Below are positions 34,401 to 45,140 of a stretch of 64,000 nucleotides of DNA, in pieces (positions within the stretch are counted from its first letter, which is position 1; the number at the start of each line of letters is the position of its first letter). Source of the stretch: Telmatactis stephensoni (Eukaryota > Cnidaria > Anthozoa > Actiniaria > Isophelliidae); NCBI GenBank assembly GCA_029948255.1, contig JALIZF010001434.1, forward strand, positions 248,001-312,000. The letters are read 5' to 3'. The notes beneath the pieces are model-generated. The model saw only the letters and a program-made list of their open reading frames with translations. It ran no database searches and had not been told where the DNA came from. The translations under genes and the position numbers were made by a program.

Positions 34401-37400
34401 CTCAAGACAAATGCACTTGCATAAGTTAAGATCTTACATCACAGATTTGATGACAGCCATATGCATTAACAACATTTTCAGTGCACAAAAACAAAATCAA
34501 GCAACATCTCTGCTGACTCAAGACAAATGCACTTGCATAAAGATAAAGTCTTTACATCACCAATTTGATGACAGCCATCACTACAACAGAATATGCACAA
34601 ACAAGACAAGTCAACAACCAAGCCTATAACCACTACTTCAATTACAAAGTTCTCTACTGCACTGATGATTTGCAGACAGGCTTGATAACCAACCATCACA
34701 TCAGGCAATATACTACAGTTTTCTATCCAGTGCAACCATATACATGCACATATTTACATTAATGTTCCACGAAACAGACTTCACCAGTGGAAATCTCTCT
34801 ACAATGCATCAACTGACAATTCTACAATTCTGCTGATTTTCAGACAATCTCACAGCCATTAAGCTAGCCATTTCCAGTGCTCTGTCTACTTCTACCACGC
34901 ATACACAGAATAAAAGCCAGAATAATTTAACAGAAGAAAGTTTTCCTTTAGCAATGTCACCACTACTAATTTTTTCTTCACTAACTTGCACTTATAGTTG
35001 CAAGTGGACATCTTAAAGTTCTACATGTGCAGACACAATATTGGAACTGGGACTACAACTATCATGAATTTGTTACTCAACAACAACACTGAAGATGCTT
35101 ACTCTATCATTCAAATACCTTTTAAAATCAGCCAATCTACAAGACAATGAAGTATATACAGTCACACGGCACAACAGCAGAACTAGCACTATAGACATAC
35201 TGACAACATTGCATATTTACACTGCAGATGGTATTACTTACACTGTTTGGCACTGCATACCAGAGATGGAGTTCAACTCACAGGCAACAAATCAAGTCCA
35301 CACCACTTCTAGCTTTCAACTTCTTCTTTTCTCACTACTTACGTCCACTTCATTCTGGAATTACAGAACTGATGTCTTTGCCAGTATTACCAACATAACC
35401 CAAATACTGCACAGAAATATAATACAGTTATCTGTAGCTTAATCCTACAGTATACTGTTATTACATGTAGCTTTCTATAAGGTTTCTCATACAAAATACA
35501 TAGTGTATAACAAGGGCTGGGGATTTGTTTAATGGTACAAGACATTTTAGTTACTTGTTATTGAATCTTGTGTATACCATATATCATATTTGACTCCCAA
35601 ATACATCTCTGTCTTAAACTTGTATTGCAATTCACCGCTGACAAATTGAAGGGGTTTCTATGGAAATGGCTAAAGTGACTTTTGTTGTACAGGACCCAAT
35701 TGTAAGATAGTGGGCTAGTGTTCACCCAGGGTTGATGACAATCGTTTTCTTTAGATTCAACCCTGGATTAGTGCTGATCTACTTTTTGAACAACGGCACC
35801 ATGGTGTTGATATTTTACCATAGAAAAGTGGAGTAATATTGTTTTGTGTTTGTCCTTTTGCAAAAATATTAAAAACTTTGTCCTTTTGCAAAAATATTAA
35901 AAACTTTGTCCTTTTGCAAAAATATTAAAAACTATCAAAAAGTCACTTTCACAGCCATTTTCATGGAACGCTGCCAACCATAACCAATCTGTCTTTAAAA
36001 GTGGTATTTTTTCTTCATTTTCTTCTAAAGGGGTGCAACCTGTAAGAAAACAAGGACTGCTAAGTCCCCCACCCATGTTTGGAAGGGGCGGCATGCCATC
36101 TGTACCTGCCGTTCAGCCCCCTATGTATAGACCACCTGTTTCTGGGGGATGTGTCATCATGGTGTATGGACTGGATAAAGACAAAATGAACTGCGATAGG
36201 TTGTTTAATCTTCTCTGTTGCTATGGCAATGTCTTGAAGGTAGGGCATTATGGTATGCAAATTATGTGAATGTGGTGTTTCTCAAAAAAATGGCATGCAT
36301 GTTTAAATGGTAATGTCACATCCTTGATGTTATATGTATAGTATAAAGAACGAGAGAGAGTGTTTTATCGGATATAAAGATCCGAGCCGTAGGCGAGGAT
36401 CTTTATACCGATAAAACACGATCTCGAGTTCTTTATACGGCTTAAAAAACTCCAACACATATTTGAGTTGTTCTCTATAAGAAATTCAAAAATATCTTCA
36501 TTTATCTTGGAGAAAATCGAGGTTAAAGTTGATGTAAATTAGGCCGAATCTTTATCAGATATAAAGACACTCGTCACGGTGGCGATTTTCATTGTGTTTG
36601 CCTTATGAATTATTAATGAGTTTTTTAAATATGTATAAGTGTCAATGAGTTTGAATTTGCTTGCAGTGAGAGCCCCTGGCCAGTATTAGTGTTATTAGAC
36701 CATCTGATGGAACTCAGAAGCTAAGGCCACAAGTTCAATCCCCATCTGCAGCATTTTTTTTCTAGCAAATTTACACTTGTTTACACCTATACACATATGT
36801 AGTATACAAATGATTGATCTTGGTTTGTGAGAGTAAGGTAAGGATTGAACAATCTGGTGAAATTGATGGCTACATCCCCATTATAAAGGGACTACAACTG
36901 CAGGGGAAATAGTGACCTCTGTCAGACAATAATCAGCAACTCATATTGTAAAAACCATATTGATCTTTGATCAAGTTTTATGTTCTCCTTTAGGCTCTTT
37001 GACTTCTATAAGAGAAATTAGATTTTGACCAGAGATCTTTTATTGTAAGAATTGAACTAGAACAAATTAGTTTTGTAAATGTGTTAATATAATCCAATTA
37101 TTTTGTTGTAGATCAAGTTTCTGCTTGGTAAACTAGGAGCAGCCATGGCAGAGTTAAGTGACCATGTAGCCTGTAACACTGTGATTGAAAATCTGACTGG
37201 GCTTGACCTTTTTGGTTCTAAACTGGAATTTGGGTAAGAATAAGGACAACTCTCTTACCTTTTCATCTTCCAAATGTGTTTGCCTTAAGGCCATTGGCTC
37301 TACTCCTTTCTGAATGCACTTGCAGTGAGCTAGTGGTACATTTTTACATTGCTGAATGATTTGAAAATTTTGAACTATTTTTACTTGCAGCAAGTGCTCA

Positions 37401-38707
37401 TACAGGTTTCCTAGTACAAATTTAACCAATCATAAATTATGTAGATATCATATGATAACAGCACTCATCAAGGTGGCAGACTATGCTAAAGAAAACTCAC
37501 TATACAAGTCACAACAAGTGGAGATTGAACAGCTCATTGTGAGTGAATTCAGCGAGGAGTGCAGTATGGCCTTTAGAAATAAATGATTTGTTCATTAGTT
37601 GGTGGGTTTTTAGAGTCTTTATTTGAACGTTTGTTGTTTGATTTAGATACTCCAAACAGAATTATCTTGTTGATCCAGTGAATGTTCCCAACTTAGCAGA
37701 TGGTACTCCTTCATTCAAATCTTATGAAAAATCTAAGAATCACAGATTTACAAGTGCTATTGCTAGCAGCAAAAACCGTATCCTTAAAGTTGTTACTGAA
37801 TGTAAAATCATGCTCAATTATGGAAATTGTGTAGAATAGTATACCAAATCCTCTGCATGAATCAACAGTTGACCTACTTTGGCCAGACAGTTGACCAACT
37901 ATTACAATTACAATACAATACAACAATACAATACTTTATTTAAAGTGGGTAATACTCTTAGCCATAGGCTAGTTTACAGGTATTCCACTGAAATAATGAT
38001 AAAACAATTACCATCAATTACCATTTATTTAAAGTGGGTAATACTCTTAGCCATAGGCTAGTTTACAGGTATTCCACTGAAATAATGATAAAACAATTAC
38101 CATCAATTACCATCAATTATTATTATGACACAAAGTAGCATTGCTTGACTGTTGTTTGCTGTTGGCAATTAGGTTTTAAGGATATGTTTGTTTTTACTGA
38201 CATACTTGCCTAACTGACACATTTGAAGAAAAACACTAATCTGGATCCCTGTTGTTTGTGTTGTTGATGATAGTGATGACTACTATGATACTGATGACTG
38301 TAACAGCAGTATGCTAGTTTGATGTGACAATGCTGGTAATGATGATGTTGATGATTGCCAAGGGAAGCAATGACTACAGTATGCATTTCTGCTCAAAAGT
38401 GAAAAGATATCATCCATCAAAGAGAGGAGCAAAGCAGCTAACATTTTGTACTGGATAGCGATTTTTGAAACAAGGACCTAATTGGTCTGTTCTATGTATT
38501 AAATCCTTAACTCTATCCCAGGAGTATTTTTACCAACCAAAGTTCTTCACTTTTTTAATGCTCCCATTGACACAGATCAAGCTAAACTTGAGCAGGTTAG
38601 AAACAAGTCTCTTTAGCTTGTGTTTTGTCTTGTAATGCTAAGCTTTCTGTGAGGCAGACTAATTTAAACTTTGCATTGCATTGTTATTTTTTCTGTATTT
38701 GGTTGCT

Positions 38708-38780
<73 letters not shown>

Positions 38781-39942
38781 CGCTCGCTTGCTTGCTTGCT
38801 CACTCACTTGCTTGCTTATTCACTAACTTGTTTGCTTGCTTGCTCATGTGCTGTTGTTTATTTGTTTGTTTATTTGCTTACTTGTTGTTCATTTTTTGTC
38901 TGCTGATCTGTTTGTCTACTAACATCCTTTCATTGTTCAGATGTGTCTTGAAAACAACATCCATCCACCGCATACAGTCAAAGTTTTTACTCCAAATGCA
39001 AATGGTACGTTAGATTCATTGTCATGTATCAAGTTTTTGTTTATGTAACTGTCAATGTGATGTTTTTATTCCAGCAAAGAGTAGTTCAGGCTTGATGGAA
39101 TGGGAGACAGTCAACCAAGCATTGGAAGCCTTGGTAGTTTGTAACCACTACGTTGTCAAAAATACAGGTTAGAATCATTAGGAAAGCCACTCCCTCTAAG
39201 TGGACACTCTTTGGGCCAGCTCTTAGTGTCCACCTTAGAGAGGTGTCTGCCTTAGAGGAAGTTTGTTACAAACAATATGGGCATGCAATAGGCCACGTTC
39301 GAGATATCAAGACTCCTAGCATGATAGCAAGGCTCACAGGAATAAACTGCTAAAATAACCAATTAGCAGAAAGAGAATAAGTGTATACAATATTGGAAAT
39401 TATGTAGAAATTAGTAAAAACTAGTTTTCTGACTTAAAATCACGAATGTGTCGCTTTTTGTTCTAATTATTAATTATGACCTTTTGATCCAATGACACAT
39501 TATTTGTTATTTTAGGTCGGAAATCAAATTTCTACATAATTTCCAATATCGTATACACTTATTCTCTTTCTGCTAGCTGGTACCATGGTTATTTTGGCAG
39601 TATACTCCTGTGAGCCTCGCTATCATGCTAGGAATCTTGATATCAGTCTTGAATGTGGCCTATTAGGCTAGGACCAGGACTGTGTCTGCTTTAGAGAGGT
39701 GTCCACCTTACAGGGGTGTTCACGTTGAGTAAGTCCACTGTATTGTAAACATTCCACAAGAAGAGAGTTCAAACTCTGATTTATGCCTTTCAGTCTAGTT
39801 TCAAATAATCCCATAAAGTACTTTTCAATATCTACAGATGATTTTATAAAGTCAATGATTGTTACTGTTTATTTCCCTTTTAGCTGCGAAGACCATTTAC
39901 ACCATGAAACTGGCCTTCTCTTCAACGCCAAGTGCAAAGTGA
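19409..39942 (+). CDS. HNRNPL: hnRNP L-like RNA-binding protein, 15 exons
   Basis: Exons: 19409-19650, 19729-19777, 29318-29356, 30119-30189, 30717-30798, 31208-31293, 32484-32580, 32714-32780, 36031-36239, 37112-37233, 37647-37777, 38522-38595, 38941-39004, 39075-39167, 39884-39942. All phases agree and give 494 residues. The Met at 19430 (AAGATGG context) would give 487 and is perhaps the better start.

Four RRMs: RRM1 about 53-133 (SRVVHIRG, RQALVEFED); RRM2 about 145-225 (LLVTIINPQYPVTT, GCNTLKIEYA); RRM3 about 286-365 (CVIMVYGLDKDKMNCDR, LGAAMAEL); RRM4 about 402-490 (KVLHFFNAPIDTD, SSSGLMEWE). These follow vertebrate hnRNP L segment by segment. The glycine/proline-rich linkers of the vertebrate protein (589 aa) are shorter. 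By family knowledge it binds CA-rich RNA and controls splicing and mRNA stability in the nucleus. Intron 2 (9.5 kb) is swollen by nested transposons. Confidence 0.92.
20165..24816 (-). mobile_element. Mutator-like DNA transposon (MULE) with FLYWCH domain
   Basis: Terminal inverted repeats share CGGTCTTTTCGCTACCA and continue as four to six spaced copies of TTCGCTACCA at each end (20171-20272 and inversely 24695-24810). ACCTTAGA occurs immediately outside both ends (20157-20164 and 24817-24824), an 8-bp (perhaps 9 with one mismatch) target duplication as expected for MULEs. The transposase gene reads on the minus strand inside. Confidence 0.88.
20962..24306 (-). CDS. FLYWCH-type MULE transposase, multi-exon, 5' end not found
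   Basis: Exons, high to low: 24244-24306, 24092-24148, 23872-23928, 23609-23656, 23075-23268, 22712-22888, 22100-22492, 21648-21803, 20962-21495; about 560 residues visible. The first exon needs one more upstream exon for the start.

A FLYWCH zinc finger is split by an intron: YNFWRLRGKTKNWQC in one exon, NKCPAVV..GHNH in the next. The MULE transposase core follows: WYMDGTFKLC (first Asp), VKRAVADFEKAEW (second Asp), CAFHW (C..H motif), and NDVEGWHNALNR (Glu). All three acidic residues and the C/H motif are present, with no stop or frameshift seen, so the copy may be young. Two of the short acidic N-terminal exons (23609-23656, 23872-23928) are duplicates with DVPEPD at their starts. Confidence 0.85.
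24936..28341 (-). CDS. unrecognised 1041-aa protein with N-terminal C2H2 zinc finger, element-borne
   Basis: Three exons in matching phase: 26197-28341 (715 codons), 25998-26066 (23 codons), 24936-25847 (303 codons plus stop). The N-terminus has CPSCGKIYESSGGLRKHF..H, a C-x2-C..H..H finger. Downstream, residues about 280-360 include IIIYHYADAFPWMQW and EPHNLLS, and residues about 640-690 include FYDGIMETKHKESKQG and KRVLTQQYHHEW. I do not recognise the family. Its position between inverted terminal repeats, and a D..E-like spacing of conserved-looking blocks, make a transposase plausible but unproven. The C-terminal 300 residues are low in recognisable motifs. There are no stops or frameshifts, suggesting recent selection or insertion. 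Confidence 0.7.
29746..29894. mobile_element. MITE of the AGAGCAGATTT family, copy A
   Basis: Begins TAGAGCAGATTT and ends AAATCTGCTCTA, with inner GTGTGAAACGG, GCCGTGACCGTG and TTTTCACAGTCATATG blocks. TA at each end may be the target site. About 149 bp, in the third intron of the hnRNP L-like gene. Confidence 0.82.
30288..30645. mobile_element. foldback MITE, AATGAGCTTTTATCA family, copy 1
   Basis: Two arms of about 160 bp meet at the hairpin GCTGGTAGGCATCTCTTGCC / TACCAGC. Both ends carry AATGAGCTTTTATCA or its inverse. A second full copy, opposite way round, is at 40711-41068, and a half copy at 43325-43498. Confidence 0.85.
30997..31145. mobile_element. MITE of the AGAGCAGATTT family, copy B
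   Basis: Same family as 29746-29894 but inverted: starts TAGAGTAGATTTCATATGAC and ends GAAATCTGCTCTA. It sits just upstream of the exon at 31208. Confidence 0.82.
31491..31652. mobile_element. foldback MITE, TTGAAGGRTTCC family, copy 1
   Basis: Arms: TTGAAGGATTTCCTGTGAAA and its near inverse at the right, each followed by ATGACCYAAGTGACTTTT-like sequence. Related copies at 32958-33115 and, with an insertion, 35645-35972. All three are in hnRNP L introns. Confidence 0.75.
31970..32092. repeat. foldback repeat with TGAGCCTTTAGGCAAG loop
   Basis: Left arm has TATTACGGGCTG..ATTTTAC..ATTTTGC; the right arm mirrors it, ending GCCAGCCCATAATA. The loop TGAGCCTTTAGGCAAG resembles those at 13490 and 36383. 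Confidence 0.6.
32305..32446. mobile_element. MITE of the AGAGCAGATTT family, diverged copy D
   Basis: Right end CAGTCATATGAAACCTGCTC is family-typical; the left end is decayed. Internal GACCGTGTCAGTACCGT matches copies A and B. Confidence 0.65.
32958..33115. mobile_element. foldback MITE, TTGAAGGRTTCC family, copy 2
   Basis: AAGGGTTCCATGTGAAAATG on the left, CATTTTCAC..GGGAACCCTT on the right. It is inverted in internal sequence relative to the copy at 31491. Confidence 0.75.
34020..34600. repeat. minisatellite, about 110-140-bp unit, five copies
   Basis: Successive units contain GCACTTGCATAAAGTTAAGATC, CATCA.AGATTTGATGACAGCC, ATATGCATAAACAACAT and AGCAACATCCCTGCTGACTC. Later units are shorter because internal pieces are lost. 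It lies in the 3.2-kb intron of the hnRNP L-like gene. Small frames across it are artefacts. Confidence 0.85.
35645..35972. mobile_element. foldback MITE, TTGAAGGRTTCC family, copy 3, with inserted tandem repeat
   Basis: Arms TTGAAGGGGTTTCTATGGAA and CCATTTTCATGGAACG enclose extra sequence, including three copies of the 28-bp unit TTTGTCCTTTTGCAAAAATA.. at 35848-35935. It ends about 60 bp before the exon at 36031. Confidence 0.65.
36341..36438. repeat. hairpin repeat with GAGCCGTAGGCGA loop
   Basis: Left arm GTATAAAGAACGAG..AAAGATCC pairs with right arm GGATCTTTATAC..TTCTTTATAC, about 42 bp each, around the loop GAGCCGTAGGCGA. It lies just after the exon ending 36239. Confidence 0.8.
37925..38118. 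repeat. tandem duplication of a 90-bp unit
   Basis: The unit starting TTTATTTAAAGTGGGTAATA occurs twice without visible difference, followed by degenerating ACCATCAATT copies. It is intronic. Confidence 0.85.
38705..38850. repeat. (GCTT)n microsatellite
   Basis: Long CTTG tetranucleotide run with a few substitutions, between two hnRNP L exons. Leu/Ala/Cys-rich frames over it are artefacts. Confidence 0.95.
39170..39735. mobile_element. long foldback element (about 560 bp)
   Basis: Arms of about 230 bp: left contains CACCTTAGAGAGGTGTC, GCATGATAGCAAGGCTCACA and AATAAGTGTATACAATATTG; the right arm carries their inverse complements. The unpaired centre is about 110 bp. It fills most of the last intron of the hnRNP L-like gene. 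Confidence 0.82.
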
Positions 39943-40710
39943 TAACCCCTATAGCTACTGGTAGAAAAGTGATTTCTTAGAATATTGTACAGACAAAGTT
40001 TTAATTGGTTGAACCAAGTTTCACTCAGAGATTTGAGCTGTGGCAACATTTAACAGTACAAATCAGGTTTTTTTTTACTTTAGAAGCATGCTATTAAAGC
40101 ACTTACTGTAATCCATTGGGTTGTTCACACCAGTTGTCAGTGGCTAGTGTGTACATCAAGGTAGAAATAAGCTAGAAATATGAAGAAGGTAACCAGAGAA
40201 ATGATGAAAAGATAATGATCATTATGACCTAACCATAATCACGATAATAATAACCTGGTTATCACTGGCTTGATTTATTGTAGACACTTGAAAACCAAGT
40301 CAGGTTATTGTGAATCTTTCTGGATGCAAAATTCAAATATGGCTTCATCATTTTCACAGTGCTTTTCCGAATCTGTGGCCAACACATCTGAAGAAGTTGG
40401 TTCATAATCGAAAAAAGTTCGACAGATTTTAAGATGCCAAATTTGGACTATTTCCCTAAATAGAAAAATTTTACCCTACTTTTCCCATCGAGTCAACTCT
40501 TTCTGAATAATTTACTCCAAAATTAGGCACACTCAAGGTACGTAGTCATTAGAGACTTGGATCTTTTTTTAAATGTTTTTAAATGAACAAAAAATCAGTT
40601 TTAACCCACTCAACTCTCCTCTGTTTTTATTCACCTCTTCCCATGCACTGATATTTTGTAACTCGGTTTTCGCTCGCATTAATCATTTGTCAGCACTAAG
40701 TGCATGTTCC
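39943..40710. other. intergenic, 3' of hnRNP L-like gene
   Basis: No gene recognised. It should hold the 3' untranslated region and poly(A) site. Confidence 0.4.
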
Positions 40711-41068
40711 AATGAGCTTTTATCATGTAATTCCAAAAGTCACAGTACAGAAATATAATTACCATAGCTGGAAAGAGCACGTCAAAATGAGTAAAACTGT
40801 GAAGTTTGAATGAAGTAGCTTTCAAACTCACAAAGATATGAATTTTCAAAAATCGAAATTTTGCATGAAAACATTCGCTGGTAGGCAAGAGATGCCTACC
40901 AGCAAAGGTTTTCTTACAAATTCACACTTTTCAAAAATTCATATTCTCGCGAGTTTTGGATTTAATTCCTTCAAACTTCACTGTCTTGCTAATTTTAACA
41001 TGCTCGTTCCAGCTATGGTAATTCTTTTTCTGTTTTAAGAATTTAAAAATCCCTGATAAAAGCTCATT
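40711..41068. mobile_element. foldback MITE, AATGAGCTTTTATCA family, copy 2
   Basis: Same arms and same central GCTGGTAGGCAAGAGATGCC hairpin as at 30288-30645, in reverse orientation. Confidence 0.85.
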
Positions 41069-41118
41069 GAAACTCCAATCGTGTATCACTTGCAGAGTGA
41101 AGATTCTTAGTATTGGGG

Positions 41119-41340
41119 GGGCATGGTTGACCGAGCGGTTAGAGCACTGGCCTTTCACCGCTGTGGTCCGGGTTCGAGTCCCAGCTCGAGCACCTGGATC
41201 ATATGTGAATTGAGTTTGTGTGATGTGTTGTTCTCTACCATGCCACGAGGGATTGTTCTCCGGGTTCTCCGGTTTTTCCTCCCTCGGCAAAAATCAACAT
41301 GTGAGTCGAGTGATTATTTGCAAAATAAGTAATGTAGAGG
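41119..41340 (+). mobile_element. tRNA-derived SINE
   Basis: tRNA-like head (41126-41193) with TTGACCGAGCGG (A box) and GGTTCGAGTCC (B box). The body contains CTCCGGGTTCTCCGG and TTTTTCCTCCCTCGGC. No acceptor-stem pairing fits a working tRNA, so it is called a SINE. Confidence 0.75.
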
Positions 41341-41489
41341 TAGTGTGTGTACAGTGTCCCTTAATTAGTGCGCAAGCGCTAGAAGACTTGGACACTTAAC
41401 ATAGTGCTTTCTTTTTACCCGCAAAAAGCCACAAGTGCTTGATAAGCATAACAAAACAGTGTCTTTTCTCTGTGAATTAGAACCTTTCT

Positions 41490-41605
41490 CAGAGGTGGAT
41501 TCAGGATTAATGAACCCTGAGGAGTGGAGGCAGTGTTATAAGAATCTGAAAACGTCAGGAGGGCGCACACCCCCTGCGCCACTCCCCTATATCCGCCCCT
41601 GTTTC
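41490..41605. mobile_element. short MITE, GGATTYAGG..ATATCCGCCCCTG family
   Basis: Right end CTATATCCGCCCCTG and inner GCGCACACCCCCT match a fuller copy at about 44947-45140 (GAGCGGATTTAGGGG .. GGATATCCGCCCCTGG). Confidence 0.55.
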
Positions 41606-41731
41606 TAGTACAAACTTTTTCTTGATTGCTGCAAATTAAAGGTGACCTCCCTCATTTTTATCTTCTCCCCATCTCTCCCTGGTCAATACACAAATGTCAG
41701 TTGCAGCTTCAGTATTTTATTTGGTTACAAT

Positions 41732-43896
41732 TTACTGAGCCAAGATATAACCATGAGTTTTGATAACCTTGATAACGATGTTTGGGTTACAGCCAACTTC
41801 GTTACCGGTTGATACGGAGTCGTCACCTTTTCCATGACAACCTGTTCCTGCACCCCCAAAACCGAGACGAGAGTCAGGGGAGCCACAGTTGTTCTCTTGG
41901 TTTGCAAGGATACCGATTCGCACCCTTTCTTGTGGAAGAACATAATTATTGAATCCTTCACGATTGCAATGTGCTTGCAATGAAGAACCAGCGATCAGGG
42001 ACAGCCATTTACTGCGACCGATAGAGAAGCTGCGGTATTTACCGTCTGCTATCACGTTGTACAGCGAACTTGCCCTAGAGGAACATGCTCATAGTAAGTC
42101 AACTTGATATCTAATAAGCAAATCATAAACATGGGTCTTACTTGTACTTCAACTGAATCCAGTTGGGTTGCTTTTGATTGTTGGTTCTCATTCCCAGACA
42201 AAGACTGGTAAATGGCAGGGTCCAGTAGGTGGGGAGTTTGGTCTCTTGTTCATCGACGCCTCTTCGGCCAGCCTTCTCATCATAGGAGAGTTTGTTGGTC
42301 CAGAGGGCTGAATCGTAGTGGAATGTGGCCTGCAGCAGGAAAAAGGATTACCGCGTATAATCGTTACATAATTAATTTATGCGTTGCTAAAACACATTCT
42401 AAATTGCTAATGAAAGTGAATAGTTGAATAAACATGCAACGCGGCGAGCAGCCGAATAATACAGTATAATACACTTTAGCTTGCCTGAGAAGGACAAGAA
42501 CAAGCTAAAGCTAAAACTTGATCTCATCACGGAAGGCACCAGAAGAAGCACAGTTACAAGGGAACATTTTATCGCTTGGCGTAGGAAATGGAAAGTTTTC
42601 CCGAAATCGGCTGACAGAACAGCTCCACACAACAGAACAGCTCCACACAACAGAACAGCTCCACACAACAGAACAGCTCCACACAACCCGCCGAGTGAAC
42701 GGCCAAATGGGCGTCTTGTTCAGTCAGCACCAGTCAACATTCCACATAATCATTACCTTATTTCCGTTGGTCTTCATGATGGTAGTCCATCCACCTCCAC
42801 CACACCCAGGGATATCCCTCATGTAACAATACACTGGAGTGGGAGTTACACCAGTTTTGATATAGTACACTCCACTAAATGCTGACCTGGTTGTACATCA
42901 ACGAAGAACATTTTTAATTAGATCTTTGGTACATTGCATGTCATAACTAAAGGTTGACAGCCAAGCTATTACCTGTCGTTGTCTAGAATGGCTTTGCAGG
43001 ATAACGCTGGATTATCTCTTGTCCCAATTTGGTTCGGTCCACAAGCTCTAAGTTCCCAACATCCGTCAAGTACGACTTTGCCTCTATAGTGTTGGGCAAA
43101 ATTCTTCCTACAATGTGATAAACAGCGTGTATAATAATTCTATGTAATCAAAGTATGGCACGTTTCTTATGTCTTGTACCGAGTTTAGGATGCTCCTCAG
43201 ATCACAAGTTTAGCGTCTTATTTGTAAGCACCAGAGGAACTGGGCGCAGACTCATAAGAGGGTCAACGCCCTCATGAGTTTCTGCAAGGGCATCTTTATG
43301 TTCTCGACTTGTTTTATCCTAGCTAATGAGCTTTTATCAGGTATTTTTAAATTCGTAAAACAGAAAAAGAATCACATAGCTGGAAAGAGCATGTTGAAAT
43401 TAGCAAGACAGTGAAGTTTGAAGGAATTAAATCCAAAACTCGCCAGAATATAAATTTTTGAAAAGTGTGAATTTTTAAGAAAACCTTTGCTTGTAACTTC
43501 TCCATGACGAGGAACTCTAGAAAATACCCCCTGCCAGCAGGGTTGGGGATCTATTATTACGTGCAGAAAGAATTGCATGGTACGCAAATTAAACAAGTCG
43601 TTACTATGACAACGCTGACAGAATTCCCCCATTTTTGCACGTATTCAATTTTTCTATTAATTTTGAGATCCTTATAAATAGCTTTTTAGTGTGTGGTTTA
43701 CAGATTTTAAAAGTTTTGAGCAGGTCAGACACAAAATAGCTTGTCTAGACTAGTTTGTGATGAGTGATCAAATAACGTAAATACAATGTAAACAATTTTA
43801 AATGTTGCAAACTCACCTGTCGATTGCTTGATTATTTGCCTTCAAAGGTGAAGCCAGCAAAACGAAAAGTAAAGTCAGTGAATACTTTTTGAGCAT
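41732..43896 (-). CDS. secreted fibrinogen-like domain protein, copy 1 (intact)
   Basis: Exons, high to low: 43817-43896, 42973-43107, 42757-42886, 42142-42329, 41732-42074; 291 residues, all phases agree. The N-terminus MLKKYSLTLLFVLLASPLKA is a signal peptide. The Met at 43896 is chosen because it aligns with the start of copy 2. SGVYYIKTG..VYCYMRDIPGCGGGGWTTIMK (about residues 73-107) matches the N-terminal part of fibrinogen-related domains (GVY..VYCDM..GGGWT). The C-terminus has NCGSPDSRLGFGGAG and many cysteines. It recalls the fibrinogen-like uncharacterised proteins reported from coral skeletal matrix (recall from general knowledge, not checked). Probably extracellular; ligand unknown. 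An upstream non-coding exon near 45574 is suggested by a GTAAATACTAACTTT donor shared with copy 2. Confidence 0.8.
42611..42687. repeat. short tandem repeat, CAGAACAGCTCCACACAA unit, four copies
   Basis: Exact tandem copies inside the third intron of the fibrinogen-like gene. Frames through it are artefacts. Confidence 0.85.
43325..43498. mobile_element. half copy of the AATGAGCTTTTATCA foldback MITE
   Basis: Matches the left arm of 30288-30645 up to the central hairpin, which is missing. Confidence 0.75.
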
Positions 43897-44946
43897 CTTG
43901 AGCTGGTGTGAATCAAACATATAATGCTTTCAGCTTGTCTATAAAACGAGGACAAAATAATTTTATTAGGACTTGAAGTTGAAACATTTCAGGGAGACAT
44001 TCTTTATTGTATAAGCTTTAAACTCGTATATAAATTATTTTATTACTTCAATTATTTTTCTAGAATTACGCTCGAATCCAATAAACGTACCGTAAAGGAT
44101 GACACAGGAAACCAGGAGGGAGGGAGCGTCTTCAAGGAAAACCGGTACAGCTAGCGATGTTTTTACCATTATTTCAGTTATTCAGCAAACTTGCTCATAG
44201 CTTTTTGTCTCAAGTGTGACGTCATGAAAAGTACATATTCTTACGATTTGTTCTATGTTGTATTCAATGTTTGTGTGAGGAATTTCAGCAGCCCATGTCG
44301 CCTCATTTGTCTTTTATCACATTTTTGAGCAACCGCGGTATCAAATCTAATAACTCTGAGAGTGATAAAAAGGGTACTTTTTGCATGCTTATAAAAATTT
44401 TAAAACTTTTTTCTCGATTTTTCCAAGCATTTTTGAGTTTTCTTTTGCTGACATTTCAGGAATTCGTATTGTGGATCTTTGATCATGTAAATGATGTGGT
44501 TTGTTTTCGATGTATTTTGAAAATGAATGAACAAGAAGCTCGAGAAACTTAAAACGGCACGCCTGAAAATCAGTACATCTGAGTCGTCTACCGTGGATAA
44601 ATAAAGTTAATTGCATTGAATTGATTGAAAAACCACTAATTATGAAGTGGCGGGACATGAAATGCGCATACTTGAAAATAACCTATTGAGATTAAAATGC
44701 AAAGGAATAGTGTGTAACTTCTATTAAAGGCCATTAAAACTAAGAACAAACTAGAAGATTTTTCATTATGGTAACCAAAAAAAACCGCTCTTCCATTAAT
44801 TAGCCAAAATAAGATAATTAAAACTCAGGAGCACAATCTTTTGAGACACTCTGTATACTTTAAAATTTGCAGGTTATATATATCAGAACACTGAACTTTT
44901 CTTTCTAAAGCGAAAAAGCTAGAGGAGTTCCTCAATCATTAGACTT

Positions 44947-45140
44947 GAACTTACTAGCTTCCAGGAGCGGATTTAGGGGCCGGAGGGGTGCGCACCCCCT
45001 CCTGAGACGTTTTGAGTCCTTTTTTATCAATATTTTTACAAAATATCCTCTCGGCACTTTCCAATCTATATGATGATGCGCTTCCTCCTGAACACGGTGC
45101 ACCCCTTCTTGAAGATAATCCTGGATATCCGCCCCTGGCT
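44947..45140. mobile_element. MITE, AGCGGATTTAGGGG termini
   Basis: Begins GAGCGGATTTAGGGGCC and ends GGATATCCGCCCCTGG. Non-coding. It lies in the 5' intron region inferred for the intact fibrinogen-like gene. Confidence 0.6.

Noticed and set aside
38625..39013. Leu/Ala/Cys-repeat proteins
   Set aside because: They are translations of a GCTT microsatellite in an intron.
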